Positions 16,749-25,696 of a stretch of 64,000 bases of DNA are shown here, one piece after another. The notes below the pieces were generated by a model. The model was not told where the DNA came from. It saw only the letters and a program-made list of their open reading frames with translations, and ran no database searches. The position numbers and the translations under genes were made by a program. Positions within the stretch are counted from its first letter, which is position 1; every line of letters starts with the position of its first letter. This stretch comes from Synergistaceae bacterium (GTDB lineage Bacteria > Synergistota > Synergistia > Synergistales > Aminobacteriaceae), in contig JAFSJJ010000024.1 in the NCBI GenBank assembly GCA_017439345.1, positions 1 through 64,000 on the forward strand, written 5' to 3'.

Positions 16749-18692
16749 ATGGCAAAAAAAATTTTCACGTCGTTACTCATAATAATAATTTCATCGACAA
16801 CTTCATTCGCAGAAAGTTTGCAGGAGCTTTTCTGGCAGCACTCATGGCAGGGACTCGAGGCAGCATTCAACTCACAGCGTAAACACTCAGAGCAGGACTA
16901 TTCACTCATGGCAAACGCATATCGCTTTCAGGGCAAATGGTCAGAGTGTGCAAATATTCTTGAGTTACACGCTAAGAACTTTCCGGCCTCGATAAGACCA
17001 TATGCAGAGATGACTTTATTATTAGCTTACGAGAACTTACGCGATACACAAAAGGCTTTGACTCTATCAGAAAATTTATTCAGGAATGCTCCCGAAGACC
17101 TGAAGTATTATGCAGCACTGTCGCAATATAGATTATATGAAGGCATGAATGACTCTCGCAACGAACTCAACGCCTTAAACAGAATGCTCAATCATGCAGC
17201 TACAGACGATCAGAAAATATATACTCTTTCAAAACTAGTGAAGGCTCAAGGCAACATGAACATCAATGCTCATGCCCTAAGATTACTCGAACTACAGCCA
17301 AGCAATAAACAAGCCGCAGAAGTCTTAGCTCGGGGCAGGAAACCTGATAACGATACACGTGTTGCACTCGGGGTGTATTATCACTCAGCAGGAAATAATA
17401 AATCAGCACTCGAAATCTTACGCAATGCAACAGGACGAAAAGCTATTTACTATAAGGCATGGGCGAACTCGAAACTCAAGAACAATAACGAAGCTCTTAA
17501 CTTATGGGGACATCTCGCAATATCAGGCAATTCGTACTCTGCAAGTTCTGTAACTCGAATAGCGAACTTAGCAAAAGATAAAGGCATGAAAGAGAGCTGT
17601 ATCGGAGTCCTTCAACGAATAGCACGCGACAGAAGGGGCAATGTTCAGGCAAGGGCATTACAGGCACTAATTAACTTAACTGATAAAGATAGCAGGAAAG
17701 CATACGAGTCAAAATTATTAAAGTCATTCCCTAACTCTAATTACTCATTCAATCTCTTATGGTCAAAGGCATGGGAGAGCCTCAACTCAGGAAACGCTGC
17801 CGAAGCTGTGAAATTATTTCGTCAGGCAGATGCACCGGGAATAACTTACTACAAGAGAGCAAGACTCTTATATTGGCTTGCATATGCTCAGGGACGCTCG
17901 GGACTCAGACGGGACTCAGAGAATACACTTGCACTGCTCAGGCGCAAATATCCTCTTTCGATTTACGGAATAATCACAAAAGCTCCGATTAAAATTATTG
18001 ACGGCATGAACCCTAATTTGAATCTACAGCCTTCAGAACTCGAGAACTGGGGCTACATCTATCACGCGTATTTGAAGTTATCGACTCCCAAAGCTAAAAC
18101 ACGGGAATTATACAGGGCGTTAATGCTTTCACGATGGCTTGGCCTTGAAGAGAGCTACTCAGAAGCAAAGAGAATCGAAAACTTGATGACTTCAAACACT
18201 AATTTATACAGGGCAGACCTCGAGGCGTTATATCCAAGACCATTTAAGAATCTCGTTGACGATGCAGGCAGACGCTACGGAGTCGAGACTAATTTTATAT
18301 GGGCTATCATGCGTCAGGAGAGTGCATTCAAAGCGACTGCAAGAAGCTGGGTAGGTGCAGCGGGACTCATGCAGTTAATGCCGGCTACAGCAAGAGAAGA
18401 GTCAAAACGTGCCGGACTCTCTCACTATGACTTGAATAACCCTAGTGATAATATCATGCTCGGGACTTCACATTTAAGCTGGCTGGGTAAGAACTTCAAC
18501 CGCAAAGAATACATCATGGCAGCATACAACGCAGGTTCAGGAAATGCTAGAAAGTGGCTCAAGACTGTAGGCCCTAATGCAGACCTGGCACGCTGGATTG
18601 AAGCTGTAAAATTCACGGAGACTAACGGCTACGTTCAAAGAGTCAGCGCAAATCTTGAAATCTACAGAATGTTATATAAAAATGCGAGATAA
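16749..18692 (+). CDS. slt: Soluble lytic murein transglycosylase (Slt70-like)
   Basis: Periplasmic enzyme cleaving peptidoglycan to anhydro-muropeptides. A signal peptide (about residues 1-22, ending SFAE) is followed by some 450 residues of TPR-like helical superhelix and a C-terminal SLT domain with catalytic Glu524 (IMRQESAF), AAGLMQLMPATA and AYNAGSGNA. 647 aa matches Slt70 of E. coli. The end overlaps the tilS start by 11 bp. Confidence 0.92.
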   Translation: MAKKIFTSLLIIIISSTTSFAESLQELFWQHSWQGLEAAFNSQRKHSEQDYSLMANAYRFQGKWSECANILELHAKNFPASIRPYAEMTLLLAYENLRDTQKALTLSENLFRNAPEDLKYYAALSQYRLYEGMNDSRNELNALNRMLNHAATDDQKIYTLSKLVKAQGNMNINAHALRLLELQPSNKQAAEVLARGRKPDNDTRVALGVYYHSAGNNKSALEILRNATGRKAIYYKAWANSKLKNNNEALNLWGHLAISGNSYSASSVTRIANLAKDKGMKESCIGVLQRIARDRRGNVQARALQALINLTDKDSRKAYESKLLKSFPNSNYSFNLLWSKAWESLNSGNAAEAVKLFRQADAPGITYYKRARLLYWLAYAQGRSGLRRDSENTLALLRRKYPLSIYGIITKAPIKIIDGMNPNLNLQPSELENWGYIYHAYLKLSTPKAKTRELYRALMLSRWLGLEESYSEAKRIENLMTSNTNLYRADLEALYPRPFKNLVDDAGRRYGVETNFIWAIMRQESAFKATARSWVGAAGLMQLMPATAREESKRAGLSHYDLNNPSDNIMLGTSHLSWLGKNFNRKEYIMAAYNAGSGNARKWLKTVGPNADLARWIEAVKFTETNGYVQRVSANLEIYRMLYKNAR

Positions 18693-19731
18693 TATACCCT
18701 ACGAATATTCAGATTATGTGCTTGAGAAATATTTTCACGATACAGGAACAAGTCAAGGCTGGCTTCCGGAAAATAATAAATCAGTCGGAGTCGCTGTCTC
18801 AGGAGGAGGAGACTCGATAGCTTTATTATGGCTGTGCAGTAAGTTCTATCACGGCAGGATATTCGCTCTTCACGTCAATCACGGAATCAGAGGCCAAGAG
18901 TCTGACTCAGATATGAACTTCACGAAAGATTTTGCGGACTCTCTTAACGTTGAATTCATTGCGAAATCTTCAAGCGTCCCATGTGAACGAGTCAAAGGCG
19001 AGTCACTGGAGTCAGCAGCAAGACGAATCAGACAGCGTGATGTTTGCAGTATGGCTCGTGAACTCAATCTTGACTCAATATTTCTTGGCCATAATAGAGA
19101 CGACTTAGCAGAGACAGTGTTATTTAACATTCTGAGAGGCACGGGCATTAGGGGCAGCGTAGGCATAACAGAGAGCAGCGAACTTGACGGAGTGAAATTC
19201 TATCGTCCGTTACTTGGATTAAGGCGCAAATTCTTACGTGATATATTATCAGTCAGGGGCTTGACGTGGCGCGAGGACTCTTCTAACAATGATGACTCTT
19301 ACACGCGAAATTATTTACGGCTGCAATTACTGCCATTAATCGAGAGCAAAATTAACTCTTCAGCTATAGAACACCTTGCAAATTTCGGAGTTGATATGCG
19401 CAGAGTCAGAGAACTTGAGGACTCAAAGAGTCAGGAATTATTTGACTCATGCATTGATGATAAATTCTCAGGTCTTGTATTCAACCGCAAGAAGCTCCGT
19501 GAACTCAATGAAGATGATATAACGCTCATAATTCGGGAAGCAGGCAGGAGACTCAAATTAAAGACTCTATCGCGCTCAAGGTGCCTTGAACTCGCAAAAT
19601 TGATCATTAGGCCTCAAAGTTTTATCTTTCAATGGGTTCAAGGAGTCAGCATAATATCACGTCAGGGCAAAATATTTTTCGATGACAAACGAGGAGAAAT
19701 AAATAATAATGATTCAGAAAGTCTTGAATGA
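18682..19731 (+). CDS. tilS: tRNA(Ile)-lysidine synthetase
   Basis: Modifies C34 of the CAU-anticodon tRNA-Ile to lysidine so it reads AUA; essential in bacteria. The PP-loop ATP motif SGGGDS spans residues 40-45; LHVNHGIRGQESDSD, AARRIR, GHNRDDLAETV and the RPLLGLRR segment follow. ATG 18682 (MRDNIPYEY) is preferred to the upstream extension at 18655, which lies deep in slt. Its 3' end overlaps the next gene by 23 bp. Confidence 0.92.
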   Translation: MRDNIPYEYSDYVLEKYFHDTGTSQGWLPENNKSVGVAVSGGGDSIALLWLCSKFYHGRIFALHVNHGIRGQESDSDMNFTKDFADSLNVEFIAKSSSVPCERVKGESLESAARRIRQRDVCSMARELNLDSIFLGHNRDDLAETVLFNILRGTGIRGSVGITESSELDGVKFYRPLLGLRRKFLRDILSVRGLTWREDSSNNDDSYTRNYLRLQLLPLIESKINSSAIEHLANFGVDMRRVRELEDSKSQELFDSCIDDKFSGLVFNRKKLRELNEDDITLIIREAGRRLKLKTLSRSRCLELAKLIIRPQSFIFQWVQGVSIISRQGKIFFDDKRGEINNNDSESLE

Positions 19732-22195
19732 ATTAATAGACATCAAACGCATTTTACAGCACAGAAATCAAGAATTAATCTTGCAGGAGAAATTAAACGA
19801 TTTGGACGCTCAGCGCAGCGACTGGGAGAAGAAAGCAGCGTTATTCGTCCCATCACAGCAGAGACTCGAGAAGGGAGGGCGGACTCTTGAACTCGGCGAA
19901 GACTACGAGGCTATCAAAGAGTTACGAACTGCACGGGAACGCGACAAGCTCAGACAGTCATCACTCAGGGAAGAGGCGGCAATTGCACGGACAGAACTTC
20001 AGAACGCAGGAGAAGCACTGACTCTAATCGAGATCGAACACAGGGACAAACTCGCAGAACAAACTAAACTTGCTAACACAGTCCGGAGGGTCAAAGCACT
20101 TGATGAGCAGATTATTGACCGTCAGGAAGCAGCAATAACGGCTAAATCAGAATTTGAAGAGTCAGAAAAGAAACTGCGTGAATGTTCGGCCAAAGTTGAG
20201 ACATCGAGACTTGCACTTGAGAGGCTTGAACTTGCACTAAGGGAAGCACGTAAATTCTTGCAGATTCATGCAGTTGACGAGAAGTTACAGGCAGGACTTC
20301 CTGGAATTCAGAAATGCTTTAACATGTACTCTCAAGCTGAAGACAAGAGAATTGCACTCAAAAATTCTTGGGAGACTTCCATTTCAAGACGGCAGCAGGC
20401 TCAAAAGGTCATGAACGACAGAGGAGCCCTATTCAGTGACGTAATGGATAGATTCGCAGTTATCGATAAGAACTACGCACGGGCTAAGGCATTCTATGAA
20501 AGCACCCTCAAGGGCAGAACTATTCAGGAGTGGCAGGACATTTGCGAACGTAATATAACGAAACTCGCAGAACTTGAAGAGTTATATAAAAAATTTCAGG
20601 AGTTAAAGACTCTTGAAGACAAGCTCAAAAGTTTTCAGGACATGAGACTCAGAATGCAGCAGGAAACCCGAAGCCTTAACATCAAAGACGTAGAACAGTC
20701 TGGACGCATTAACGAACTTCAAGACGAGGTCAGCAAACTTGAACGCAGAGTCGCTTTACTCAGACGAATCGAGGACCTTGACGCAGTGAGAGAACTCTTG
20801 CAGGATAATACACCGTGCCCGTTATGCGGTTCAATGACTCACCCTTATACTTCCGGAGCAATAGTACCTGACCCTGAAGAAATGCATAATCAGTTACTCG
20901 AAGCGCAGGCAAATCTTGATGAGCTGAAAAATGAACTCTCAGCAAGACAGGCCAAGACAGGCAAATTAAACGATGAGATTACATCAATCAGCCACGATGA
21001 GATAGATTTACGGCGCGACGTTAACGAACTCAATGCCCAGATTTCAGCAAAGGTCTCACGAATGGGACTCAAGCTCAGTTCAGGTATATCACCATTTGAG
21101 GAACTCGACAGGGAACGCCAGAGGACTCGGGACTCATTGCAATTAGCGAGAAATGCTGCGGACACCGCTGAAGCTGCATTAAGGGACATGAACGCCGCAC
21201 GTGATGAACTCGAGAAAATCACTCAGACTAGAGAGGAAATAACGAGATTTCATCAAGAAGCAATTTTCTCACATCAGAACGATAAATCAGAAGAAGAGCA
21301 TCTTGCTAACGACGTAAAGACTCAAGAAGAGATAGTGAACAGCCTCAAGCGCGAATTATTATCTCAAATTATACCGTTTGGATATAAGGCAATTCCCGAC
21401 AAGAACCCCGGCGAAATTCTTGAAGCACTTTCACGAAGATTAACAGAATGGCAGGAAGGCAGCATTAAACGTGATCAGCTTGAACGCGAAGTTTCTGTTG
21501 CCCAGACCAGATATACAGGACTCAAGAAGGAACGGGAGTCACTCAGAATTAAACGTGATGAACTTGCAAGCCGTCTCAAGGGAGTAGAGTCAGAACGCGA
21601 CAGCGTCCAGCAGCAGAGAATAATATTATTTGCGTCAAGAAATCCGGATGATGAACAGGATAGAATCGCTCAAGATGTCGAAGCCTTACGAAAGCAGCTC
21701 AATGAACGCAGAGATATTAAACAGGAGAAGGCAGCCAAACTCGACAGACTCATGACAGCAATTCACTCACTCGAAACTCAAATGGCAAGGGGACGCGAGG
21801 AAATGCAGAGGCATGAATTGAACTTCGGCAAGAAATTATTAGCGTTAGGCTTCAAGAACGAGGACGACTTTGCAGCAGCGTGCTTGACCAGTGACGAGCG
21901 CAGGGACTTGCAGAACAGATTGCGGGAATTGACTCAGCGCGACTTAGATATTAAATCCGAACGTGAAAATACTAGAGCCAAATTAATCGAACTTCAGGGC
22001 GAGGGCGTTAATTTTGATCCTGATGATATAGCTTCAAGGCTTGAACACGTCAAAGACTCAATGAGTGAATTATATTCTCAGCTCAAATCAGAGAATGACG
22101 AGGCAAATTTAGCTCTCTATGATGATAAAATAAATAAAACTCTTGTTCCTGAGATTCGGCAGCTTGCATTGAAGTGCGGAGTTGGTGTAATATGA
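19709..22195 (+). CDS. SbcC/Rad50-like zinc-hook coiled-coil protein lacking ATPase heads
   Basis: 828 aa, almost entirely coiled coil. Residues 50-80 (ALFVPSQQRLEKGGRTLELGEDYEAIKELR) align with the part of SbcC just after its N-terminal head. CPLCGSMTHPY (Cys370, Cys373) is a standard SbcC zinc hook, flanked by about 370 residues before and 455 after. There is no Walker A at the N-terminus and no ABC signature or Walker B at the C-terminus, which ends ALKCGVGVI. The ATG has GAGGAG upstream and overlaps tilS; no fragments of a head were found next to it and no sbcD is present. It may tether DNA or partner with another head; function unknown. Confidence 0.75.
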   Translation: MIQKVLNELIDIKRILQHRNQELILQEKLNDLDAQRSDWEKKAALFVPSQQRLEKGGRTLELGEDYEAIKELRTARERDKLRQSSLREEAAIARTELQNAGEALTLIEIEHRDKLAEQTKLANTVRRVKALDEQIIDRQEAAITAKSEFEESEKKLRECSAKVETSRLALERLELALREARKFLQIHAVDEKLQAGLPGIQKCFNMYSQAEDKRIALKNSWETSISRRQQAQKVMNDRGALFSDVMDRFAVIDKNYARAKAFYESTLKGRTIQEWQDICERNITKLAELEELYKKFQELKTLEDKLKSFQDMRLRMQQETRSLNIKDVEQSGRINELQDEVSKLERRVALLRRIEDLDAVRELLQDNTPCPLCGSMTHPYTSGAIVPDPEEMHNQLLEAQANLDELKNELSARQAKTGKLNDEITSISHDEIDLRRDVNELNAQISAKVSRMGLKLSSGISPFEELDRERQRTRDSLQLARNAADTAEAALRDMNAARDELEKITQTREEITRFHQEAIFSHQNDKSEEEHLANDVKTQEEIVNSLKRELLSQIIPFGYKAIPDKNPGEILEALSRRLTEWQEGSIKRDQLEREVSVAQTRYTGLKKERESLRIKRDELASRLKGVESERDSVQQQRIILFASRNPDDEQDRIAQDVEALRKQLNERRDIKQEKAAKLDRLMTAIHSLETQMARGREEMQRHELNFGKKLLALGFKNEDDFAAACLTSDERRDLQNRLRELTQRDLDIKSERENTRAKLIELQGEGVNFDPDDIASRLEHVKDSMSELYSQLKSENDEANLALYDDKINKTLVPEIRQLALKCGVGVI

Positions 22196-22230
22196 TACGT
22201 AACAAACTTTTCATGACGTTCACAAAGACT

Positions 22231-22256
22231 CAAGTTACTAATACAATTACTAATAC
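22231..22256. repeat. Intergenic repeat, copy A (paired TTACTAATAC)
   Basis: These 26 bases are identical to 52359-52384. Each contains two TTACTAATAC copies 12 bp apart. Copy A lies about 50 bp before the GNAT start, copy B about 130 bp before asd. Both downstream genes also share the 11-nt GGAGTGAATCA at their ribosome sites (22293, 52501). It looks like a regulator site or a mobile intergenic module. Confidence 0.6.
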
Positions 22257-22304
22257 AAACATACGCTCTAAACATGCATATAAACTTAACAGGGAGTGAA
22301 TCAA

Positions 22305-23072
22305 TTGCGCAGTAAATTATTAATGTGGAACGAGTTAAAATTTTTCATCGAGAGCCTTAAATCATTATCAGTGAGTCAATCTTTGACTCTTGGCCGTGAT
22401 GAGTGCTTCTGTGTGTCGACTAACTGCAGCTGGGAGAGCTGGGTCTGTTATCCTGACTCGATCAATAATGCTCAGGAGATACGAAATGCAGTAGACTTCT
22501 TCAAGGCACGTGATATTTCGTTCATGTGGCCGCTCTATGATGATAATGACTCGAAACTTCTCGAACAGTCAGGACTCGTCTACGCAGGAAAGCTCGAAGC
22601 TATGACCCTTGAACCTGACAAAGCAGTTACTAATAAGGCAAATCCTGATGTCATAATCAAGCCTGTAACTAATCACGAACTCGCAGGACAATGGGCAGAG
22701 ACTGCGTGGTCGGCTTTCAGTTCATTCGGTGAGGAGAACGAGGAGACTTCAGCGAATTATTACGCCATGTTTGATGCTTTCTTGAGTCACGAAAATTTTT
22801 CGCTGTATCTTGCATATCTTGATGACAAACCGGCAGGGACATTCATTATTACTCACGAGAAGGCTTTAACAGGAGTATATTACTTTGCAACTCTTCACGA
22901 GTTCAGACGCAGGGGAGTCGCAGCTTCAATGATGCGCGAGATTTGCAGGTTGTCTGACGGGAAAACAATAGCTCTTCAGGCAACACCTATGGGATTTAAT
23001 TTCTATAAGGGTTTCGGATTTGAAGACTTATTTGCTATAAAAGTTTACTCGACCGAGCCGGATATATTTTAA
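22305..23072 (+). CDS. GNAT-family N-acetyltransferase
   Basis: 256 aa. The acetyl-CoA-binding region is visible near the C-terminus: YYFATLHEFRRRGVAASMMREI (motif A, R/Q-x-x-G-x-A variant) and FYKGFGFEDLF (motif B). The N-terminal half is poorly conserved, possibly a degenerate second GNAT fold. The TTG at 22305 is 8 nt after AGGGAG; GTG 22296 would overlap that site and is less likely. The substrate is unknown. It carries the TTACTAATAC repeat in its leader and ends at a bidirectional hairpin. Confidence 0.8.
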   Translation: MRSKLLMWNELKFFIESLKSLSVSQSLTLGRDECFCVSTNCSWESWVCYPDSINNAQEIRNAVDFFKARDISFMWPLYDDNDSKLLEQSGLVYAGKLEAMTLEPDKAVTNKANPDVIIKPVTNHELAGQWAETAWSAFSSFGEENEETSANYYAMFDAFLSHENFSLYLAYLDDKPAGTFIITHEKALTGVYYFATLHEFRRRGVAASMMREICRLSDGKTIALQATPMGFNFYKGFGFEDLFAIKVYSTEPDIF

Positions 23073-23077
23073 TAAAT

Positions 23078-23112
23078 AACCCCTGCCGTTGAGTCATGAC
23101 AGGGGATAATTT
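23078..23112. terminator. Bidirectional terminator between the GNAT and nhaC genes
   Basis: CCCCTGCC (23080-23087) and GACAGGGG (23098-23105) form an 8-bp stem with one wobble, with TAATTTTCTTT after it and an A/T-rich stretch before it. Confidence 0.6.
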
Positions 23113-23119
23113 TCTTTAC

Positions 23120-24706
23120 TTATTCAGGGATTGCACCTTCAGGAATAAATATATTCTCGCTAGAGTCTTCCTTGTCATCTTTCCAGACAACAGCGAGTCC
23201 CAATGCTGTCAACGCAAGAGCAACTAACGGGTTAAGCCAGTTCATGAAGCAGTAGGGCAGGTAATCAAGAGTCGCAACTCCTAACACTGAGCTGACATAA
23301 ACTCCGCAGGTATTCCAGGGAACTAAAACGCTCGTCATTGTTCCTGAGTCTTCAAGAGAACGCGACAACATAACAGGATGTAATTTCTTTCCGTTAGACC
23401 ATGTGCGCTCATCAAATGCACGCTTGAACATTCGCCCAGGAACTATAATAGATAAATACTGCTCGCTTAAGAATACATTAGCCATAAAAGCAGAAGCTAA
23501 GACAGAAGCAATCATTCCAGTTACTGACTTAACATGACGCATTAACGCATCAAGAATTACGTCAAGGAATCCGCAGACTTCCATAATTCCGCCGAGTGAT
23601 AACGCTACAACGATTAAGCACACTGTCTCAAGCATTGAAGTCATTCCGCCACGAGTAAATAATTGAGTGAGCAATCCTCCGACTTTAGCGAATACATCAG
23701 AACTTACGCTCAGAGCCGGTGACCCTGCCGTGAATGCCTGACCGAAAGACGCTGTTATGGCACTCATAGCTTCAGGTGTTGCTGCCTCAGAAAATGCTCC
23801 CAAATGCTGAGGAACGTATCCTGAGAATAATACGGTCATTGCCTCGCCTGCTGTTGAGCCTCTGACGAGTGATAATACGAGACTTCCTGCGATACCTGCG
23901 ACTATTCCGGGAATTGCTGGAATCTTCAATGCTGCCATGACAAGAATTATCATCGGGGGGATAAATGCCCATAACGAGATATTGAATTCTGCCCTCATCA
24001 TACTTTGAATTAATGCTATTCTGCCGCCGTCTGAACCTTGAGCAGAATCTCCCATCATGAAAGCAATTATTGCTGTGATTAACAAAGTCGGTACTGTAGT
24101 CCACATCATGGCCCTTACATGCTCGAATAATTCGCTTCCAGACACAGCCGGAGCAAGGTTCGTAGTATCTGACAACGGGGAAATCTTATCACCGAAGTAT
24201 GCGCCGCTAATCACAAAACCTGCTGTTATCGGCAATGGAAGGCCAAGACCTGCGCTGATGCCTATGAGTGCGACTCCTACTGTTGAACTTGTCGTCCAGC
24301 AGCACCCAGTAGCAAGAGCAACAACTACACTGATTATTAACGTAGCTAAATAAAAATATCGTGGAGTCATGACTTCAAGACCGTAATAAATCATCGTAGC
24401 TACGACTCCGCTTTGAATCCATGAGCCTACAAGACAACCTACGAGAATTAATATAACTATTGCTTGAATCGATACTTGAATAGCTCCTGCCATACCGTTT
24501 TCGAGTTCTTTCCATGAACGTTTGAGATATAACGCCCCTACAAGAGCAGCAAATATAGTAGCGAATAATAACGGAACTTGAGCAGGAAGACCTAAACCGA
24601 AATGAGAGCCTGACTCTAACTCGATGTCAACGACTCCGAAAGTAACTATGAGCGCGCTAATACAAAGCACAAAAATCGAAAGTAAAAGACCTGGACGACG
24701 ACACAA
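23120..24706 (-). CDS. nhaC: Na+/H+ antiporter, NhaC family
   Basis: 528 aa with about 11-13 membrane segments. The family stretch SAYFGDKISPLSDTTNLAP is present (here ISGAYFGDKISPLSDT), with GCCWTTSSTVGVALIG before it and FLSEQYLSIIVPGRMF plus a C-terminal PWNTCGVY motif after it. It exchanges Na+ for H+ across the inner membrane; some relatives exchange malate/lactate. Start TTG 24706 has AAAGGAAG 9 nt upstream. The N-terminal MCRRPGLLLS leads straight into helix 1. Confidence 0.9.
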   Translation of the reverse strand: MCRRPGLLLSIFVLCISALIVTFGVVDIELESGSHFGLGLPAQVPLLFATIFAALVGALYLKRSWKELENGMAGAIQVSIQAIVILILVGCLVGSWIQSGVVATMIYYGLEVMTPRYFYLATLIISVVVALATGCCWTTSSTVGVALIGISAGLGLPLPITAGFVISGAYFGDKISPLSDTTNLAPAVSGSELFEHVRAMMWTTVPTLLITAIIAFMMGDSAQGSDGGRIALIQSMMRAEFNISLWAFIPPMIILVMAALKIPAIPGIVAGIAGSLVLSLVRGSTAGEAMTVLFSGYVPQHLGAFSEAATPEAMSAITASFGQAFTAGSPALSVSSDVFAKVGGLLTQLFTRGGMTSMLETVCLIVVALSLGGIMEVCGFLDVILDALMRHVKSVTGMIASVLASAFMANVFLSEQYLSIIVPGRMFKRAFDERTWSNGKKLHPVMLSRSLEDSGTMTSVLVPWNTCGVYVSSVLGVATLDYLPYCFMNWLNPLVALALTALGLAVVWKDDKEDSSENIFIPEGAIPE

Positions 24707-24810
24707 TGAAACATTCTTCCTTTCACTAATAAAATATTAAAGCATCATGATGTGATAAAAACGCGCAAATTTTATAGCATTCTCACTAAATTGCAAGGAG
24801 AAATTTTCAG

Positions 24811-24851
24811 AATCAAAAACTGCCTGCCAAGATTTATTTCTCAGCAGACAG
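24811..24851 (-). terminator. Terminator of the small secreted-protein gene
   Basis: On the minus strand CTGTCTGC (24850-24843) pairs with GCAGGCAG (24827-24820) and is followed by TTTTTGATT. Confidence 0.7.
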
Positions 24852-24890
24852 CCTTCAACTTCATGATTAAAAAGAATCAAAAATGTCAAT

Positions 24891-25103
24891 TCAATAAAGA
24901 AGATTAAAGTACTCTAAGAAAATCATAAAATTGACAACATAACGCCTGAGATTTACTAATGTTTCGCCCAATTTGTCGCCTTCAACGTAATTGCCGTACG
25001 GTGTGCAGATTACAGCTGGGAGTGTACCGGCAGAACAAACCTGAGCTGACATAGCTGCAAACATAACGCATAGAACAAGTATTGCTGCAAATCTTTTTTT
25101 CAT
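24891..25103 (-). CDS. Small secreted protein of unknown function
   Basis: 70 aa. A clear signal peptide (MKKRFAAILVLCVMFAAMSAQVCSA, cut after Ala-x-Ala-like CSA) leaves a mature peptide of about 45 residues: GTLPAVICTPYGNYVEGDK then an aromatic/hydrophobic tail (NFMIFLEYFNLLY). The open frame reaches 25145, but AAGGAGG upstream fixes ATG 25103. One Cys remains after processing. No family recognised. It lies between the CGGC gene and nhaC and has its own terminator. Confidence 0.65.
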   Translation of the reverse strand: MKKRFAAILVLCVMFAAMSAQVCSAGTLPAVICTPYGNYVEGDKLGETLVNLRRYVVNFMIFLEYFNLLY

Positions 25104-25151
25104 GGCTGAAATTACCTCCTTAAAAATTATATAAATTATACACAAGAAAAC

Positions 25152-25553
25152 TTACTCCCAGTTTTTATAAATCCCTGCGTCCCGTTTAGCCTGAGCCTTC
25201 TTTGAGACATGAGTCCCGAGTACTATATTATTGAAGCCTTTGCGAGCTAATAAAGCCTTCATTCTGTTCATGAAAGGACAAGGAAGTCTATGCGAGTTGT
25301 CAGAACAAATGCACGTTGCGAAGTGAATAATAACGTCATCTTTGCTTAAGCCTGCCTTGCGTAATCTCATGCCCAAGTTTTCAAGTTTGGGAGTCAATAA
25401 ATTCCCGCAGCACCCTCCGCAGGTCAGAGTCATATAGCGCGTATCGTCTGGGTAATCTGTGAACTTGCCGAGTCTCTCATAAAAATCATTCATGCACAGG
25501 AAGCCCGAACATCTTTTAACGACATCTTCACATTGAATAATAACGACAAGCAT
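25152..25553 (-). CDS. CGGC domain protein
   Basis: 133 aa. Cysteine motifs typical of the CGGC family are present: IIQCEDVVKRCSGFLC near the start, LTCGGCCGNLL in the middle, and FATCICSDNSH. The family is thought to bind metal or an iron-sulfur cluster in anaerobes; its role is unproven. ATG 25553 is preferred because AGGAG lies 9 nt upstream, over GTG 25562. It is divergent from hppA. Confidence 0.82.
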   Translation of the reverse strand: MLVVIIQCEDVVKRCSGFLCMNDFYERLGKFTDYPDDTRYMTLTCGGCCGNLLTPKLENLGMRLRKAGLSKDDVIIHFATCICSDNSHRLPCPFMNRMKALLARKGFNNIVLGTHVSKKAQAKRDAGIYKNWE

Positions 25554-25640
25554 TAGAATCACTCTCCTGATTCAAATTTTAATAATTCATAATTTTCACG
25601 TGAACTGCATAAAATTTCAATGCAAAATTATAATTTAGGC

Positions 25641-25646
25641 TATAAT
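25641..25646 (+). promoter_or_regulatory. Possible -10 box of hppA
   Basis: TATAAT at 25641-25646, about 50 bp before the hppA start, in an AT-rich leader. No convincing -35 was found at the usual distance. Confidence 0.35.
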
Positions 25647-25696
25647 TTATAAATTCATATTTTCCTTAACGATAAAAAGGGAGGTAAATTTTTTAT

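Noticed and set aside
22196-22304. Possible frameshifted C-terminal head of the SbcC-like protein
   Set aside because: No Walker B or signature-like sequence in any frame of the 110 bp gap; the next gene begins at 22305.
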